From assembly GCA_964510315.1 (NCBI GenBank), contig CAZEAP010000014.1, forward strand, positions 1-64,000: a stretch of 64,000 nt of DNA, written 5' to 3'. The notes under the pieces are model-generated. The model saw only the letters and a program-made list of their open reading frames with translations, was not told the origin of the DNA and did no database searches. Source of the stretch: CAZEAP01 sp964510315. GTDB lineage: Bacteria; Planctomycetota; Brocadiia; SM23-32. The translations under genes were made by a program, and so were the position numbers. Positions 17,542 through 25,770 of this stretch are shown here, piece by piece. Position 1 is the first letter of the stretch. Every line of letters begins with the position of its first letter.

Positions 17542-17865
17542 CTACTCGGTCTCGCGCTCCGTCACTTCCCATCCACCGCCGGCGGTCCGCCGGAAGGTGA
17601 ACCGCCAGCGCACTCCGATGCCGCCGTAGAGGTCGGCGGCCTCCTCCATCTTGCAGACCGCCGTGGCCGTGTCATCTTCGATGCTCAGCGACTTGAACTC
17701 CGTCACCTTCATCCCCATGCCGGCGTCGCGGAGATACTTCTCGATGGCGGACTCGAAGGGGGCGGTGTCGGCGGTCACCGTTTCCTCCTCGCTGCATCCC
17801 ACAAGGAGCGGCCCCGCCACCGCCGCCGCCAAAACGACGATCAGCACCACTGTGAGCGTTCTCAT
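17542..17865 (-). CDS. Small lipoprotein, unknown function
   Basis: 107 aa. MRTLTVVLIVVLAAAVAGPL followed by LLVGC is a type II signal peptide with a lipobox, so the mature protein would be lipid-anchored from that Cys (about residue 24). The mature part has a small alpha/beta pattern (SAIEKYLRDAG, VTEFKSLSIEDD, TATAVCKMEEA, VRWRFTFRR), resembling small beta-sheet lipoproteins such as the DUF4878 type, but the match is not firm. GGGAGGGA precedes the ATG. It follows the GH3 gene by 50 bp on the same strand. Confidence 0.7.
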   Translation of the reverse strand: MRTLTVVLIVVLAAAVAGPLLVGCSEEETVTADTAPFESAIEKYLRDAGMGMKVTEFKSLSIEDDTATAVCKMEEAADLYGGIGVRWRFTFRRTAGGGWEVTERETE

Positions 17866-17915
17866 GGCGTTCCCTCCCAAAAAGGTCCGGCGATCCGTCC
17901 AGGGCGGCCTGCTCT

Positions 17916-20084
17916 CTACTGGACGACCGAGAAGCGAGTTGTCAGCAGGTCTTCATCCCGCGATGACCCGCCGACCATCAGCTCGAACTCGCCCGGCTCC
18001 ACCACCTCCTCCAGATCGGCGTTGACCAGCGCGAGGCGGGAGACCGGCACCTCCAGGCCGACCGTCTTCGCTTCCCCGGGCTCCAGCGCCACCCGCGCAA
18101 ACGCCTTCAGCTCCTTTACGGGGGTGGTCAGAGAGCTGCACACGTCATTGACGTAAAGCTGCACGGTCTCCGTGCCGGGCAGTTCGCCCGTGTTCTCGAG
18201 GTCCACTTCCACGCGCAGGACATCGCCTTCGGTCAACTCCGCCTCCTCCAGGCGCAGGTTGGAGCAGGCGAAGGAGGTATAGCTCAGCCCGTGACCGAAG
18301 GGGAAGAGCGGTTCGGCCGTCATGTCCGCGTATCTGTCCGCGTGCCAGCCGGGCACCTGGTTGTAGTAGACCGGCTGCTGGCCGACGTGACGGGGCCAGG
18401 AGACGGTGAGTTTGCCGGACGGACAGCGGTCGCCGAAGAGTATAGCCGCCAGGGCGCGCCCGCCTTCCATCCCGGGGTTCCAGGCGGCGATGATGGCGGG
18501 AACGTTCTGAGCGGCCCACGCGATGGTGAGGGGCTTCCCGCAGACGAGCACCAGCACGACGGGCGTGCCGGTGGCGTGGACCGCCTCCAGCAGCTCCCGC
18601 TGCGCGCCGGTGAGGTCGAGGTTCGCACGGTCGCGCCACTCACCGTTGAGGCTGACGTCGTCGCCGAGCACGACCACCGCCACCTCGGAGGCTCCGGCGG
18701 CGGCGACGGCTTCACCGATCTCCATGTCAGCAGGGTCCTTCACGTCGCAGCCCCGGGCGTGCCGTATCTGCGCAGACGGGCCGAGCCGTTCCCGCAGGCC
18801 GTCCAGGACCGTAACGACGTTCTTACGAGGATGCCGGCCCGGCATCTCCTGGGCGCAGCCGAGGGACCAGTCGCCGAGTTGCGCGGACGGGTCGTCGGCG
18901 TTCGGCCCGATCACAGCGATCTCTCCCAGATCGTCGGAGAGCGGCAGGAGGTCGTCCTCGTTTTTCAGAAGCACGATGCTCTGGTGGGCCGCCTCCCGCG
19001 CGAAGCTCCGGTGCTTCGCGCACCCGACGACCTCCTCGGCCTCGTCCAGGTCGGGGCAGCGGTTGAGGTCGAAGAGGCCCAGCAGGAACTTCATACGGAG
19101 AATGCGGCCGCAGGCCCGGTCCACGGCGCCCTCCTCCAGCAGCCCCTCCTCCAGGGCGTTGAGTGCGGCCTCGTAGAACTCCGGCGTGCTCATGATCATG
19201 TCGTTCCCCGCCTCCAGGGCGGCGGCCGCCGCCTCTTCCATCGTGGAGAACACCTGCTGCTCGTCGCGCATGCGGCCGACGTTGTTCCAGTCGGTCAGCA
19301 CGAATCCCTCGAAGCCCCACCTCTCCCGGAGCACCTCGGTCAGCAGCCACCGGTTGGCGCTGCAGGGGAGGCCGTCGATGGACTGGTAGGCGGTCATGTA
19401 GGTGCCGCAGCCGGCCTCGCAGACGGCACGGAAGGGCGGGAGGAAGACGCTGAGGAGTTTGCGGCGGGAGATGTCCGCCTCGGAGGCGTCCCGCCCGCCG
19501 CGGGTCTCGGAGTAGCCGGCGTAGTGCTTCGGGCAGGCCAGTATGCGGTCCGGCGCGGAGGGGTCCTCTCCCTGGTAGCCCCGCACCAGTGCGGCGGCCA
19601 GCACGCCGATCAGGTGGGGGTCCTCCCCGAAGGTCTCGTCCACCCGGCCCCAGCGGAGGTCCCTGGTGGTTCCGCAGACGGGGGAGAAGGTCCAGTGGGC
19701 GCCGGTCAGGGCGACCTCCCGTGCGGTGATCCGACCCGCCTCCTCCACCATCTCCGGGTTCCAGGAGCAGGACATGGCCAGTTGGGTGGGGAAGACCGTG
19801 CCGCCCGGCCAGAGGGCGTGCCCGTGAATGGCGTCGATGCCGAGCAGCGGGGGTATGCCGAGACGCGTCTGCCCGGCCATCTCCTGGAGCTTCGCGGCCC
19901 GCTCGCCCAGCACGAACAGGAAGGAGCCTGCGTGCTTCTCTGTGAGCCACTCTTCCAGGTCGTCGCGCTGGCCCACCTGGCAAAGCTGTCCCACCTTCTC
20001 CTCCGGGGTCATCCGGGCCAGCAGGTCCTGCACTCGTTCCTCCACCGGCCGCGCGGGATCGCGATATATCGGCTCTTCGGGCAT
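17916..20084 (-). CDS. Glycoside hydrolase family 3 (beta-glucosidase/xylosidase type)
   Basis: 722 aa. The order is the GH3 N-terminal barrel, the alpha/beta-sandwich domain and a fibronectin-III-like C-terminal domain. The barrel carries GIDAIHGHALWPGGTVFP, DLRWGRVDETFGEDP, CPKHYAGYSETRGGRDAS and FVLTDWNNV, where the Asp of TDW is the predicted nucleophile. The second domain has VAVVVLGDDVSLNGEWRDR. No signal peptide is seen, so it is likely cytoplasmic and acts on imported oligosaccharides. GGAGAGG precedes the ATG. Substrate specificity (gluco versus xylo) cannot be fixed by eye. Confidence 0.9.
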   Translation of the reverse strand: MPEEPIYRDPARPVEERVQDLLARMTPEEKVGQLCQVGQRDDLEEWLTEKHAGSFLFVLGERAAKLQEMAGQTRLGIPPLLGIDAIHGHALWPGGTVFPTQLAMSCSWNPEMVEEAGRITAREVALTGAHWTFSPVCGTTRDLRWGRVDETFGEDPHLIGVLAAALVRGYQGEDPSAPDRILACPKHYAGYSETRGGRDASEADISRRKLLSVFLPPFRAVCEAGCGTYMTAYQSIDGLPCSANRWLLTEVLRERWGFEGFVLTDWNNVGRMRDEQQVFSTMEEAAAAALEAGNDMIMSTPEFYEAALNALEEGLLEEGAVDRACGRILRMKFLLGLFDLNRCPDLDEAEEVVGCAKHRSFAREAAHQSIVLLKNEDDLLPLSDDLGEIAVIGPNADDPSAQLGDWSLGCAQEMPGRHPRKNVVTVLDGLRERLGPSAQIRHARGCDVKDPADMEIGEAVAAAGASEVAVVVLGDDVSLNGEWRDRANLDLTGAQRELLEAVHATGTPVVLVLVCGKPLTIAWAAQNVPAIIAAWNPGMEGGRALAAILFGDRCPSGKLTVSWPRHVGQQPVYYNQVPGWHADRYADMTAEPLFPFGHGLSYTSFACSNLRLEEAELTEGDVLRVEVDLENTGELPGTETVQLYVNDVCSSLTTPVKELKAFARVALEPGEAKTVGLEVPVSRLALVNADLEEVVEPGEFELMVGGSSRDEDLLTTRFSVVQ

Positions 20085-20126
20085 GGCGTTCCTCTCCGGG
20101 GCATTCGGGGATGGCAGAAGGCAAAT

Positions 20127-20155
20127 ACGATACGTCCCGCCGGGCCGCCGGTCAA
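20127..20155 (-). promoter_or_regulatory. Promoter of the GH3 gene
   Basis: TTGACC (20155-20150), 17 bp, TATCGT (20132-20127) on the minus strand, 42 bp upstream of the ATG. The -35 lies just beyond the end of the methyltransferase remnant. Confidence 0.55.
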
Positions 20156-20168
20156 GGCGAGGGGGCCT

Positions 20169-20498
20169 TCAGTCGCCCCTGGCGGCGAGTGCGATCAGGC
20201 GGTCGGCTTCGTGGTCGTGGGGGCTGCCGGCGAGGGAGCCGTACATTTCCACCCGCTCGAAGCCGCATTCCCCGAGGAACTCGCGGAGTTCCGCAGCGGA
20301 GTAGAGCGTGTGGGTGACGCGGAATTCCTTCCGGTCGGTCCCGCGGATGAGAACCCGGCGGTTGTCGCAGCGGGACCAGTCGTCGGTGACCTCTCTCTCT
20401 TCCAGCAGGATCATCCCGTCCCGCTCGCGCCAGTCGCGGGGGCGGCACTTGCGGGCCAGCACTTCCTTGCCCATCAGGTCGATGAGGAGTTTTCCGCC
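20169..20498 (-). pseudogene. C-terminal fragment of a SAM-dependent methyltransferase
   Basis: About 109 codons read GGKLLIDLMGKEVLARK, then RDWRERDGMILLEEREV, then TLYSAAELREFLGECGFERV to the stop. This is the C-terminal third of a class I methyltransferase, downstream of the SAM-binding motifs. The N-terminal two thirds are absent: upstream DNA is the end of the Gfo/Idh gene, whose stop lies at 20525. There is no in-frame start with a ribosome binding site at the homology border. A 5'-truncated relic is the simplest reading. Confidence 0.68.
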
Positions 20499-20524
20499 AT
20501 CTTCTCGGCCTCCCTTCCAGCCCG

Positions 20525-21529
20525 TTACACGGGCGGGGTGAGGTCCATTCGGACGGGGCGGCCGGCTCCGCCGGCGGCCTCCTCCAGTATGACGATGTCC
20601 TTCCAGGCGTCGGCCACGTCGAAGGGCTGCTCCGCGCCGGCCTCCAGAGCTTCGACGAACCGATCGTATGGGCTCATCGGGAGCGGTTCGCAGGCCCATT
20701 CCCTGGTCTCGCCCTCGCGGCAGGCCTTCACCTTCCCTCCCTCGACGGTCACGTGCCAGCCCTCGTCGCTGACCATGTACCAGATGTCGATGTGGTCGCG
20801 GTCGTTTTTGGCGGCGTCGTAGACCTCCAGGTCCGCCGCCCAGGTGATGAACAGGTGGGCCGCGGCGCCGTCCTCGAAGTTCGCCGCCATGTACTCGGTG
20901 TCGTTGCAGGGCAGGTCCTGGGCGTGGTTCTCGCTGAAGAAGGCCGCCGAGAGCACCTCGGAGTCGGCCAGGTAACGGGCGATGTTGAGGTTGTGGATCA
21001 TGGCGTCCATGAACGGGCCGCCGTTCTTCTCCGGATCGACCGCCCACCGGTTCCACGTGGGGTAGTGGTGGAGCCAGTCCTCCCGGTAGAGGCCCAGCCG
21101 CCCGATCTCCCCGCTTGCGAAGACTGTCTTGAGGGTTTCCACCCGCGGGTTGCCGGTGCGGCGGTAGAAGACGGCGCAGTCCACGGTGCCACGGACGGCG
21201 CGCAGTATCTCGGTGGCCTCCTCGACGGTGGGGGCCAGGGGCTTTACGGTGATGACGTGCTTGCCGGCCTCGGCGGCCCGAAGGACCAGCTCTTTACGCA
21301 CCCAGGGGGGCGTGAAGATGAGCACGATCTCGATGTCTTCGTCCCCGAAGACCGCTTCCTCCGAGGCGACGCTGCGGGCCTCGAAGAACTCCGCGTAGTG
21401 GGCGGCCTTCCCCTGTGCCGGGTCGTAGAGGGACTTTACCCTGACCCGCTCGCTGTCCTTTATGCTCCGGTGCTCCCAGCGCAGATAGTCGCCGCAGCCC
21501 AGCACGCCGATGGGCAGAGCGGTGCTCAT
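20525..21529 (-). CDS. Gfo/Idh/MocA-family NAD(P)-dependent oxidoreductase
   Basis: 334 aa. The Rossmann start is PIGVLGCGDYLRWEH, followed by VLIFTPPWVRKELVLRAAEAGKHVITVKPLAPTVEE in sections typical of the family; the KPLA segment holds the catalytic-site Lys. The C-terminal half is the beta-sheet domain that shapes the sugar site. Members oxidise or reduce sugars and their derivatives. It starts 12 bp downstream of the epimerase gene, so the two form an operon and may act on the same substrate. Confidence 0.85.
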   Translation of the reverse strand: MSTALPIGVLGCGDYLRWEHRSIKDSERVRVKSLYDPAQGKAAHYAEFFEARSVASEEAVFGDEDIEIVLIFTPPWVRKELVLRAAEAGKHVITVKPLAPTVEEATEILRAVRGTVDCAVFYRRTGNPRVETLKTVFASGEIGRLGLYREDWLHHYPTWNRWAVDPEKNGGPFMDAMIHNLNIARYLADSEVLSAAFFSENHAQDLPCNDTEYMAANFEDGAAAHLFITWAADLEVYDAAKNDRDHIDIWYMVSDEGWHVTVEGGKVKACREGETREWACEPLPMSPYDRFVEALEAGAEQPFDVADAWKDIVILEEAAGGAGRPVRMDLTPPV

Positions 21530-21541
21530 CTTCCCTTCCTT

Positions 21542-22558
21542 TCAGTCTGAGTCGGACGGCCACGCCTTCCGGTAAGCGGCGATGATCTGGTCCCACGTGC
21601 GGTTGGCTTCCTCGTCAACGGTCTGGCGGGCGGGGTCCTCCTCGAACCAGGCGATACTCCGGCGGATGCCTTCGGCGAAGGGGGTGGTGCAGACGAAATC
21701 CGGCACGAAGCGCTTGATCTTGGTATTGTCGAAGACGGTGCTCCAGGACTTGTCGCCCAGCAGGTTGCCTTCGTCGGCCGGGTTCCATGCCGCGAGCAGG
21801 TCGCTCGGAACGTGGAGTATGTCCGGTTCGGCGCCGACGGCCCGCCCCAGTTCGGCATATATCTGGTCCCACGACAGCACCTCGTCGGAGGTGACGTGGA
21901 AGGCATGTCCGACGGCCTGCTGGTGCCCCAGCAGCCCCACCAGGCCTTTGGCGAAGTCGGCGTTCCAGGTGACTGTCCACAGCGAGCTGCCGTCCCCCGG
22001 CACGATGATCTTCTTGCCCCCTCGCATGCGGTCGACGATGGTCCAGGGCTGGTTCCAGCTTCCCACGCAGACCGGTATCTGGCTCGGCCCGTAGGTCAGC
22101 GACGGCCGGACGATGGTGGCCGGGAAGCCGCTCTCCCGGTACCGGCGCATCAGCCGTTCCTCGCAGGCGATCTTGTCGCGCGAATACTGCCAATGGGGGT
22201 TCCGCAACGGGGTGGATTCGGTGACGAGGTAATCGGACGGCGGTTTCTCGTAGGCGCTGGCGGAACTGATGAAGATGTACTGGCGAATGCTGCCCTCGAA
22301 CATGTCGATGTCCTGCTCGACGTGGGCGGGCACGAAGCCGATCCACTGGACCACCACGTCGAAATCCCGGTCGCCGACGGCCTCCGCGACGGCCTCCCGG
22401 TCGCGCGCGTCGGCCTCCAGGACGGTGGCTTCCTCGGGCACCTGGTCGGTCCTGGACTTCCCGCGGTTCAGCAGGAACAGTTCCATGTCTCGCCTGACGG
22501 CCAGCTTCGTGCAGGCCGTGCTGATCAGTCCGGTTCCGCCGATGAAAAGCACTCTCAT
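21542..22558 (-). CDS. NAD-dependent epimerase/dehydratase (extended SDR)
   Basis: 338 aa. MRVLFIGGTGLISTAC gives the glycine-rich nucleotide site; VVVQWIGFVPAH and YIFISSASAYEKPP follow. The YxxxK catalytic pair appears as YSRDKIACEE, and VRPSLTYGPSQIP is the usual downstream segment. The family epimerises, dehydrates or reduces nucleotide sugars, or acts as an RNA-binding atypical SDR. The substrate is unknown. First gene of a transcription unit with the Gfo/Idh oxidoreductase. Confidence 0.83.
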   Translation of the reverse strand: MRVLFIGGTGLISTACTKLAVRRDMELFLLNRGKSRTDQVPEEATVLEADARDREAVAEAVGDRDFDVVVQWIGFVPAHVEQDIDMFEGSIRQYIFISSASAYEKPPSDYLVTESTPLRNPHWQYSRDKIACEERLMRRYRESGFPATIVRPSLTYGPSQIPVCVGSWNQPWTIVDRMRGGKKIIVPGDGSSLWTVTWNADFAKGLVGLLGHQQAVGHAFHVTSDEVLSWDQIYAELGRAVGAEPDILHVPSDLLAAWNPADEGNLLGDKSWSTVFDNTKIKRFVPDFVCTTPFAEGIRRSIAWFEEDPARQTVDEEANRTWDQIIAAYRKAWPSDSD

Positions 22559-22609
22559 GAATGTTTCCCCTCCGGTGCGCGCCCGACTCCCTTACATCTC
22601 TCACAACGT

Positions 22610-22638
22610 AGTTTAGGCCGCAGTTCAAGGAGTTTCAA
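22610..22638 (-). promoter_or_regulatory. Promoter of the epimerase-oxidoreductase operon
   Basis: TTGAAA (22638-22633), 17 bp spacer, TAAACT (22615-22610) on the minus strand, 51 bp before the ATG. Confidence 0.5.
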
Positions 22639-22777
22639 TAAACTCGCGACTCCCCACATCGCATGCCGCCCGGCGGGGAGGGGGCCGCGTAAACGATGGA
22701 AACGGCACCGGCTTCCGGTAGAATAGCCGCAGGACACCCAAACGAGCGGGCCTGAACCTTACACACAGGAGGCGCCA

Positions 22778-23290
22778 ATGCAGGTTTCTGTTCCGTACGA
22801 GGAAGCGATCAAACGGAAGTATCCCGAGCAGGTGGTCATCGCCGTCGCGAAGGACGCCGAGGGCAAGTTCAACCCCATTACCCTGGGATGGACCATGATC
22901 ACCTCGCATGATCCCCCCATGATGGCCGTATCGGTCGGTCGGACGCGCCATTCGCTGGCTGCCATACGCGAAGCCGGGGAGTTCGTGATTGCCTTCCCAT
23001 CCTCGGAGATGGGCGATGAGGCGCTCTACTTCGGCACCCACAGCGGCGCCGACGAGGACAAGCTGTCCCGGCATCCAACGCCCACGGAGCCGGCCGACGA
23101 GGTGGACGGCGTTCTTCTGGGCGATGCCGTGGCCAACTTCGAGTGCGTGCTGGAAGGGGAGATGGAGACGGGGGATCACGTCATCTTCGCCGGGCGTGTG
23201 GTCGCATCGCACCTCAACCGGGAGGAGACCCCGGGGCGGCTCTACACCCTCGGTCCGGGTTACGAGATGGGCGGGGTCCGGCCGGCGTAA
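22778..23290 (+). CDS. Flavin reductase-like FMN-binding protein
   Basis: 170 aa split-barrel flavoprotein of the flavin reductase-like family. FNPITLGWTMITSHDPPMMA and VSVGRTRHSLAAIREAGEFV are the characteristic FMN-binding segments, and FAGRVVASHLNREE closes the barrel. A perfect AGGAGG at 22767-22772 precedes the ATG. A weak -10 (TAGAAT, 22719-22724) lies upstream. Members reduce flavin with NAD(P)H or serve as small redox partners. No dedicated oxygenase partner is adjacent. Confidence 0.85.
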   Translation: MQVSVPYEEAIKRKYPEQVVIAVAKDAEGKFNPITLGWTMITSHDPPMMAVSVGRTRHSLAAIREAGEFVIAFPSSEMGDEALYFGTHSGADEDKLSRHPTPTEPADEVDGVLLGDAVANFECVLEGEMETGDHVIFAGRVVASHLNREETPGRLYTLGPGYEMGGVRPA

Positions 23291-23299
23291 GGTCGACGG

Positions 23300-23455
23300 C
23301 TACAGGTTCGACTTGATGCCGTCCAGGATCGAGAGGGCGCGGCTCTTGTTGCCCATCGCCCCCACGCGAATGGTGACTTCGGTGGCCTCCTCGCCGAGAG
23401 CCTCCATGTCGATCCAGATGTGCTTGCCGACGGCAAGAGAGCGGACCACCGGCTT
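23300..23455 (-). pseudogene. C-terminal fragment of a DUF3568-type protein
   Basis: The last 50 or so codons read VGKHIWIDMEALGEEATEVT, IRVGAMGNKSRALSILDGI and end KSNL. This matches the C-terminal strand-helix unit of DUF3568-like small lipoproteins. Upstream the frame loses all resemblance and runs antisense to the zinc-ribbon gene at 23522, so the signal peptide and first half are missing. A truncated relic is most likely. Confidence 0.5.
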
Positions 23456-23521
23456 GCAAGCGGGGCCGGGGCGGTGTATATCGTGGGTGCGCAAAGGTGG
23501 TTCGCATGCCGGGAGCTGGCC

Positions 23522-24562
23522 GTGACGGAGTTCGACGTACAGGTGACGTGCCCTGCCTGCGGCGCGCAGTTCGCGCTGCCCCGCATCCGCCGCGGCAGCA
23601 GCGAGCCGTGCCCGGTGTGCGGCCGGGAAGTTCACGTGCCGGGTGCTTCCGCCTACGATGAAGACCGGGCGGAGGAGGGCGCGTCGCCCGCGCCGCCCCC
23701 CGTCTCCACGGCGCCCGAGCCGGAAGCCCGAGCCCCTCGGCCCACCGCGTCCACGGGGCGATGTTTCGTCTGCACCATCGAGGAGGAGAAGACCAATCCG
23801 CTGGACGCCGCGCCGATCGTCTGCGAGTTCACCGACGCCATACCGGCGGAAGCGAAGATGCAGGTGGTCAGGGGGATGGGCGTTCTGGCCCGTGAGGTCG
23901 AGGCGAAGAAGGCCGACGAACTGGTCGCGCGCCTCGGTGGGGTGGGGGTGGAGGCGTTCGCGATGGACCACGGGCTGGTGCCCGAGGTGAAGCGGAACCT
24001 GGCGGTCATCTGCGTGCTCGAGGCCGCCGACGAGGGTCTTCAACTCCAGGTGGACGCGCGCGGCTCGGTCAAACGGGTCGGCTGGGACCTTGTGGTCGGT
24101 GGGTTCTGCACGCAACTCCGGGCGGGGGGTGGAGGAAGCGACATAGAGGTCCACCGCACCTTCAAGCCGGTCGTGGCGGGTGGTCTGGCCGGCGTGGGTG
24201 TGGTCCAGCACACCGAGTACCGGAAGAAACGCCGGCCGCCTGCGGCCGGGGCCGTCTGCACGCTGCTGCTGGAGGGGCGCTCCGGGGGATTCTTCACCGT
24301 GCGGTTCACCGAGAACGAAGTGCGCTATTCCTACCAGGGAAAGCGGCGGAAGCCGGGCGGCCTGGAGAAGTTCGAGCTTCTCATCTCCGACATCCTGCGG
24401 CACTGCCCGCACGGATTCTTCCCGGCCAGCACGTGGTCGGTGGCGGTCGGCCAGCGCCGGCGCATCGCCCGGCTCCGGCAGGAGGAAGACTACCGTAAAT
24501 ACCTGCGGTGGTTCCTCTGCCGCCTGGCGTACGAGTGGTACGGCCGAGACGACGCGGATTGA
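23522..24562 (+). CDS. Zinc-ribbon protein of unknown function
   Basis: 346 aa from a GTG with GGGAG six nt upstream. Residues about 8-36 hold two CxxC pairs (CPACGAQFALP and CPVCGREV), a zinc ribbon like those at the N-terminus of many planctomycetal proteins. A Pro/Ala/Glu-rich linker follows (about 40-75). Residues about 78-155 resemble a regulatory helical module (VVRGMGVLAREVEAKKADEL). Residues about 160-346 are an alpha/beta region with conserved-looking TVRFTENEVRYSY and several Trp and Tyr residues near the end (YLRWFLCRLAYEWYG). I do not recognise the C-terminal domain. No membrane segment, cytoplasmic. Confidence 0.68.
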   Translation: MTEFDVQVTCPACGAQFALPRIRRGSSEPCPVCGREVHVPGASAYDEDRAEEGASPAPPPVSTAPEPEARAPRPTASTGRCFVCTIEEEKTNPLDAAPIVCEFTDAIPAEAKMQVVRGMGVLAREVEAKKADELVARLGGVGVEAFAMDHGLVPEVKRNLAVICVLEAADEGLQLQVDARGSVKRVGWDLVVGGFCTQLRAGGGGSDIEVHRTFKPVVAGGLAGVGVVQHTEYRKKRRPPAAGAVCTLLLEGRSGGFFTVRFTENEVRYSYQGKRRKPGGLEKFELLISDILRHCPHGFFPASTWSVAVGQRRRIARLRQEEDYRKYLRWFLCRLAYEWYGRDDAD

Positions 24563-24586
24563 ACCGGCCGGCCGCGGCACGCACTC

Positions 24587-25555
24587 TCAGCCCTCCACGT
24601 TCCGGCGGCTCCACTCGCGGATGGCCTCTTCCATGGCCCGGATGTTCTCCGGCGGCACGCCGTGGGTCTTCTCCGGCATGGGGAGGTATCCGCCGTTCTC
24701 CCACAGCAGGTCCAGCTTGCGGCGGACTTCCTCTCGCACGTCCTCGGGGCCGCCGAGGGGCAGGATCCGCTGTCCGTCGATGCAGCCGGCCAGGGTCAGA
24801 GTTCCGCTGGTCAGCCGGCGCGCTTCGGCCAGGTCGTTGGCGGTCGACTGCACCGGATGAACGGTGGCCAGGCCGAGTTCCACCAGGTCCGGAAGGATAG
24901 GCGTGACGTGGCCGCAACTGTGGAGGTTCGTGCGCACTTCCGGCCCGAGGCGTTCCCGATAGAACTGGGACGCCCGCCGGAGGCGCGGCTTGAAAAAAGT
25001 GCGCCAGCATTCCGGCGACATGGCCAGCCGGTCCTGGTGTCCGTAGTCGTCGGAGAACCCGATGCTGTCGGGGCCGAACTCCACGTAGCGGGCGGCTATG
25101 CCGAGTTCAAAATCCAGGATCGTGTCCAGCAGTTGATGGGCCTTCGCGGGCGCGGCGAGCATGCAGATGCCCAACTGGTCGGGTCCGACGATGTTGATGG
25201 CTTTCTCGTAGAGGAAATAGGGGTGACCCAGGCTGAAGAAGTGGCTCTCCCTGTCGACCGATTCGGCCTTCTCGGCCACCTTGTCCATACGGCCCGGCGC
25301 GTCGGGGTCGGGCGGTTGCAGCTCGTCTATGTGCTCGAAGGACTCGACGGCCGGCCGGACGGGGAAGACTTCCCCCTCGGCGTCCCGCCAGAGAACCCCC
25401 CACTCGTCCAGCCATTCCCTCGCCTCCTCCGAGGGCCGGCTCTCGGAGGGCCACGCTCCGCCGTACTGGGTGCCCTCCACCGGCAGGGGGTAGGGCACGC
25501 GGGAGGGGTTGCGGCGCTCCAGCACCCGCACGAAGTTTTCCTTCTCGCTGTGCAC
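24587..25555 (-). CDS. Uroporphyrinogen decarboxylase-superfamily protein (MtaA-like)
   Basis: 322 aa. The opening (KENFVRVLERRNPSRVPYPL) is typical of the superfamily, and NLHSCGHVTPILPDLVELG contains an H-S-C-G-H segment matching the His-x-Cys zinc-binding site of MtaA/MtbA corrinoid:coenzyme M methyltransferases. IGFSDDYGHQDRLAMSPE is the usual active-site segment. Start is GTG with GGAG nine nt upstream. Methyl transfer from a corrinoid protein is a reasonable guess, but the corrinoid partner is not encoded here. Confidence 0.75.
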   Translation of the reverse strand: MHSEKENFVRVLERRNPSRVPYPLPVEGTQYGGAWPSESRPSEEAREWLDEWGVLWRDAEGEVFPVRPAVESFEHIDELQPPDPDAPGRMDKVAEKAESVDRESHFFSLGHPYFLYEKAINIVGPDQLGICMLAAPAKAHQLLDTILDFELGIAARYVEFGPDSIGFSDDYGHQDRLAMSPECWRTFFKPRLRRASQFYRERLGPEVRTNLHSCGHVTPILPDLVELGLATVHPVQSTANDLAEARRLTSGTLTLAGCIDGQRILPLGGPEDVREEVRRKLDLLWENGGYLPMPEKTHGVPPENIRAMEEAIREWSRRNVEG

Positions 25556-25598
25556 TCCAGGTCTCTCCCATCAGGGGTGCGAAGCTCTGTGGAGCGGC

Positions 25599-25627
25599 AG
25601 GATAGCCCCGGCCGGTGTCGGTGTCAA
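25599..25627 (-). promoter_or_regulatory. Promoter of the MtaA-like gene
   Basis: Perfect TTGACA (25627-25622), 17 bp, TATCCT (25604-25599) on the minus strand; leader of about 35-40 nt. Confidence 0.58.
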
Positions 25628-25679
25628 AAGGGATTCGGGCGGCAAAGAGCCTGTTTGGTTGCGGAATTCGGCAAGTACT

Positions 25680-25709
25680 TTGAAGAGGCCGGCGGCGGGG
25701 CGGTAATCT
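25680..25709 (+). promoter_or_regulatory. Weak candidate promoter of the ABC exporter gene
   Basis: TTGAAG at 25680-25685 and TAATCT at 25704-25709, 18 bp apart. The -10 is poor. Confidence 0.3.
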
Positions 25710-25770
25710 GAGAATTGGGGTGTGCTCCGTCCGGGGCGCCGAGTCCCGAGCCTCTGGGAACCCATATGCC

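Noticed and set aside
18291..20822. 843-codon open frame antisense to the GH3 gene
   Set aside because: GC-rich antisense shadow; His/Val/Gly-rich without motifs, while the opposite strand is a full GH3 enzyme.
23456..24580. Minus-strand open frame over the zinc-ribbon gene
   Set aside because: Only its last 50 codons resemble a protein (the DUF3568 remnant); the rest is an antisense shadow.
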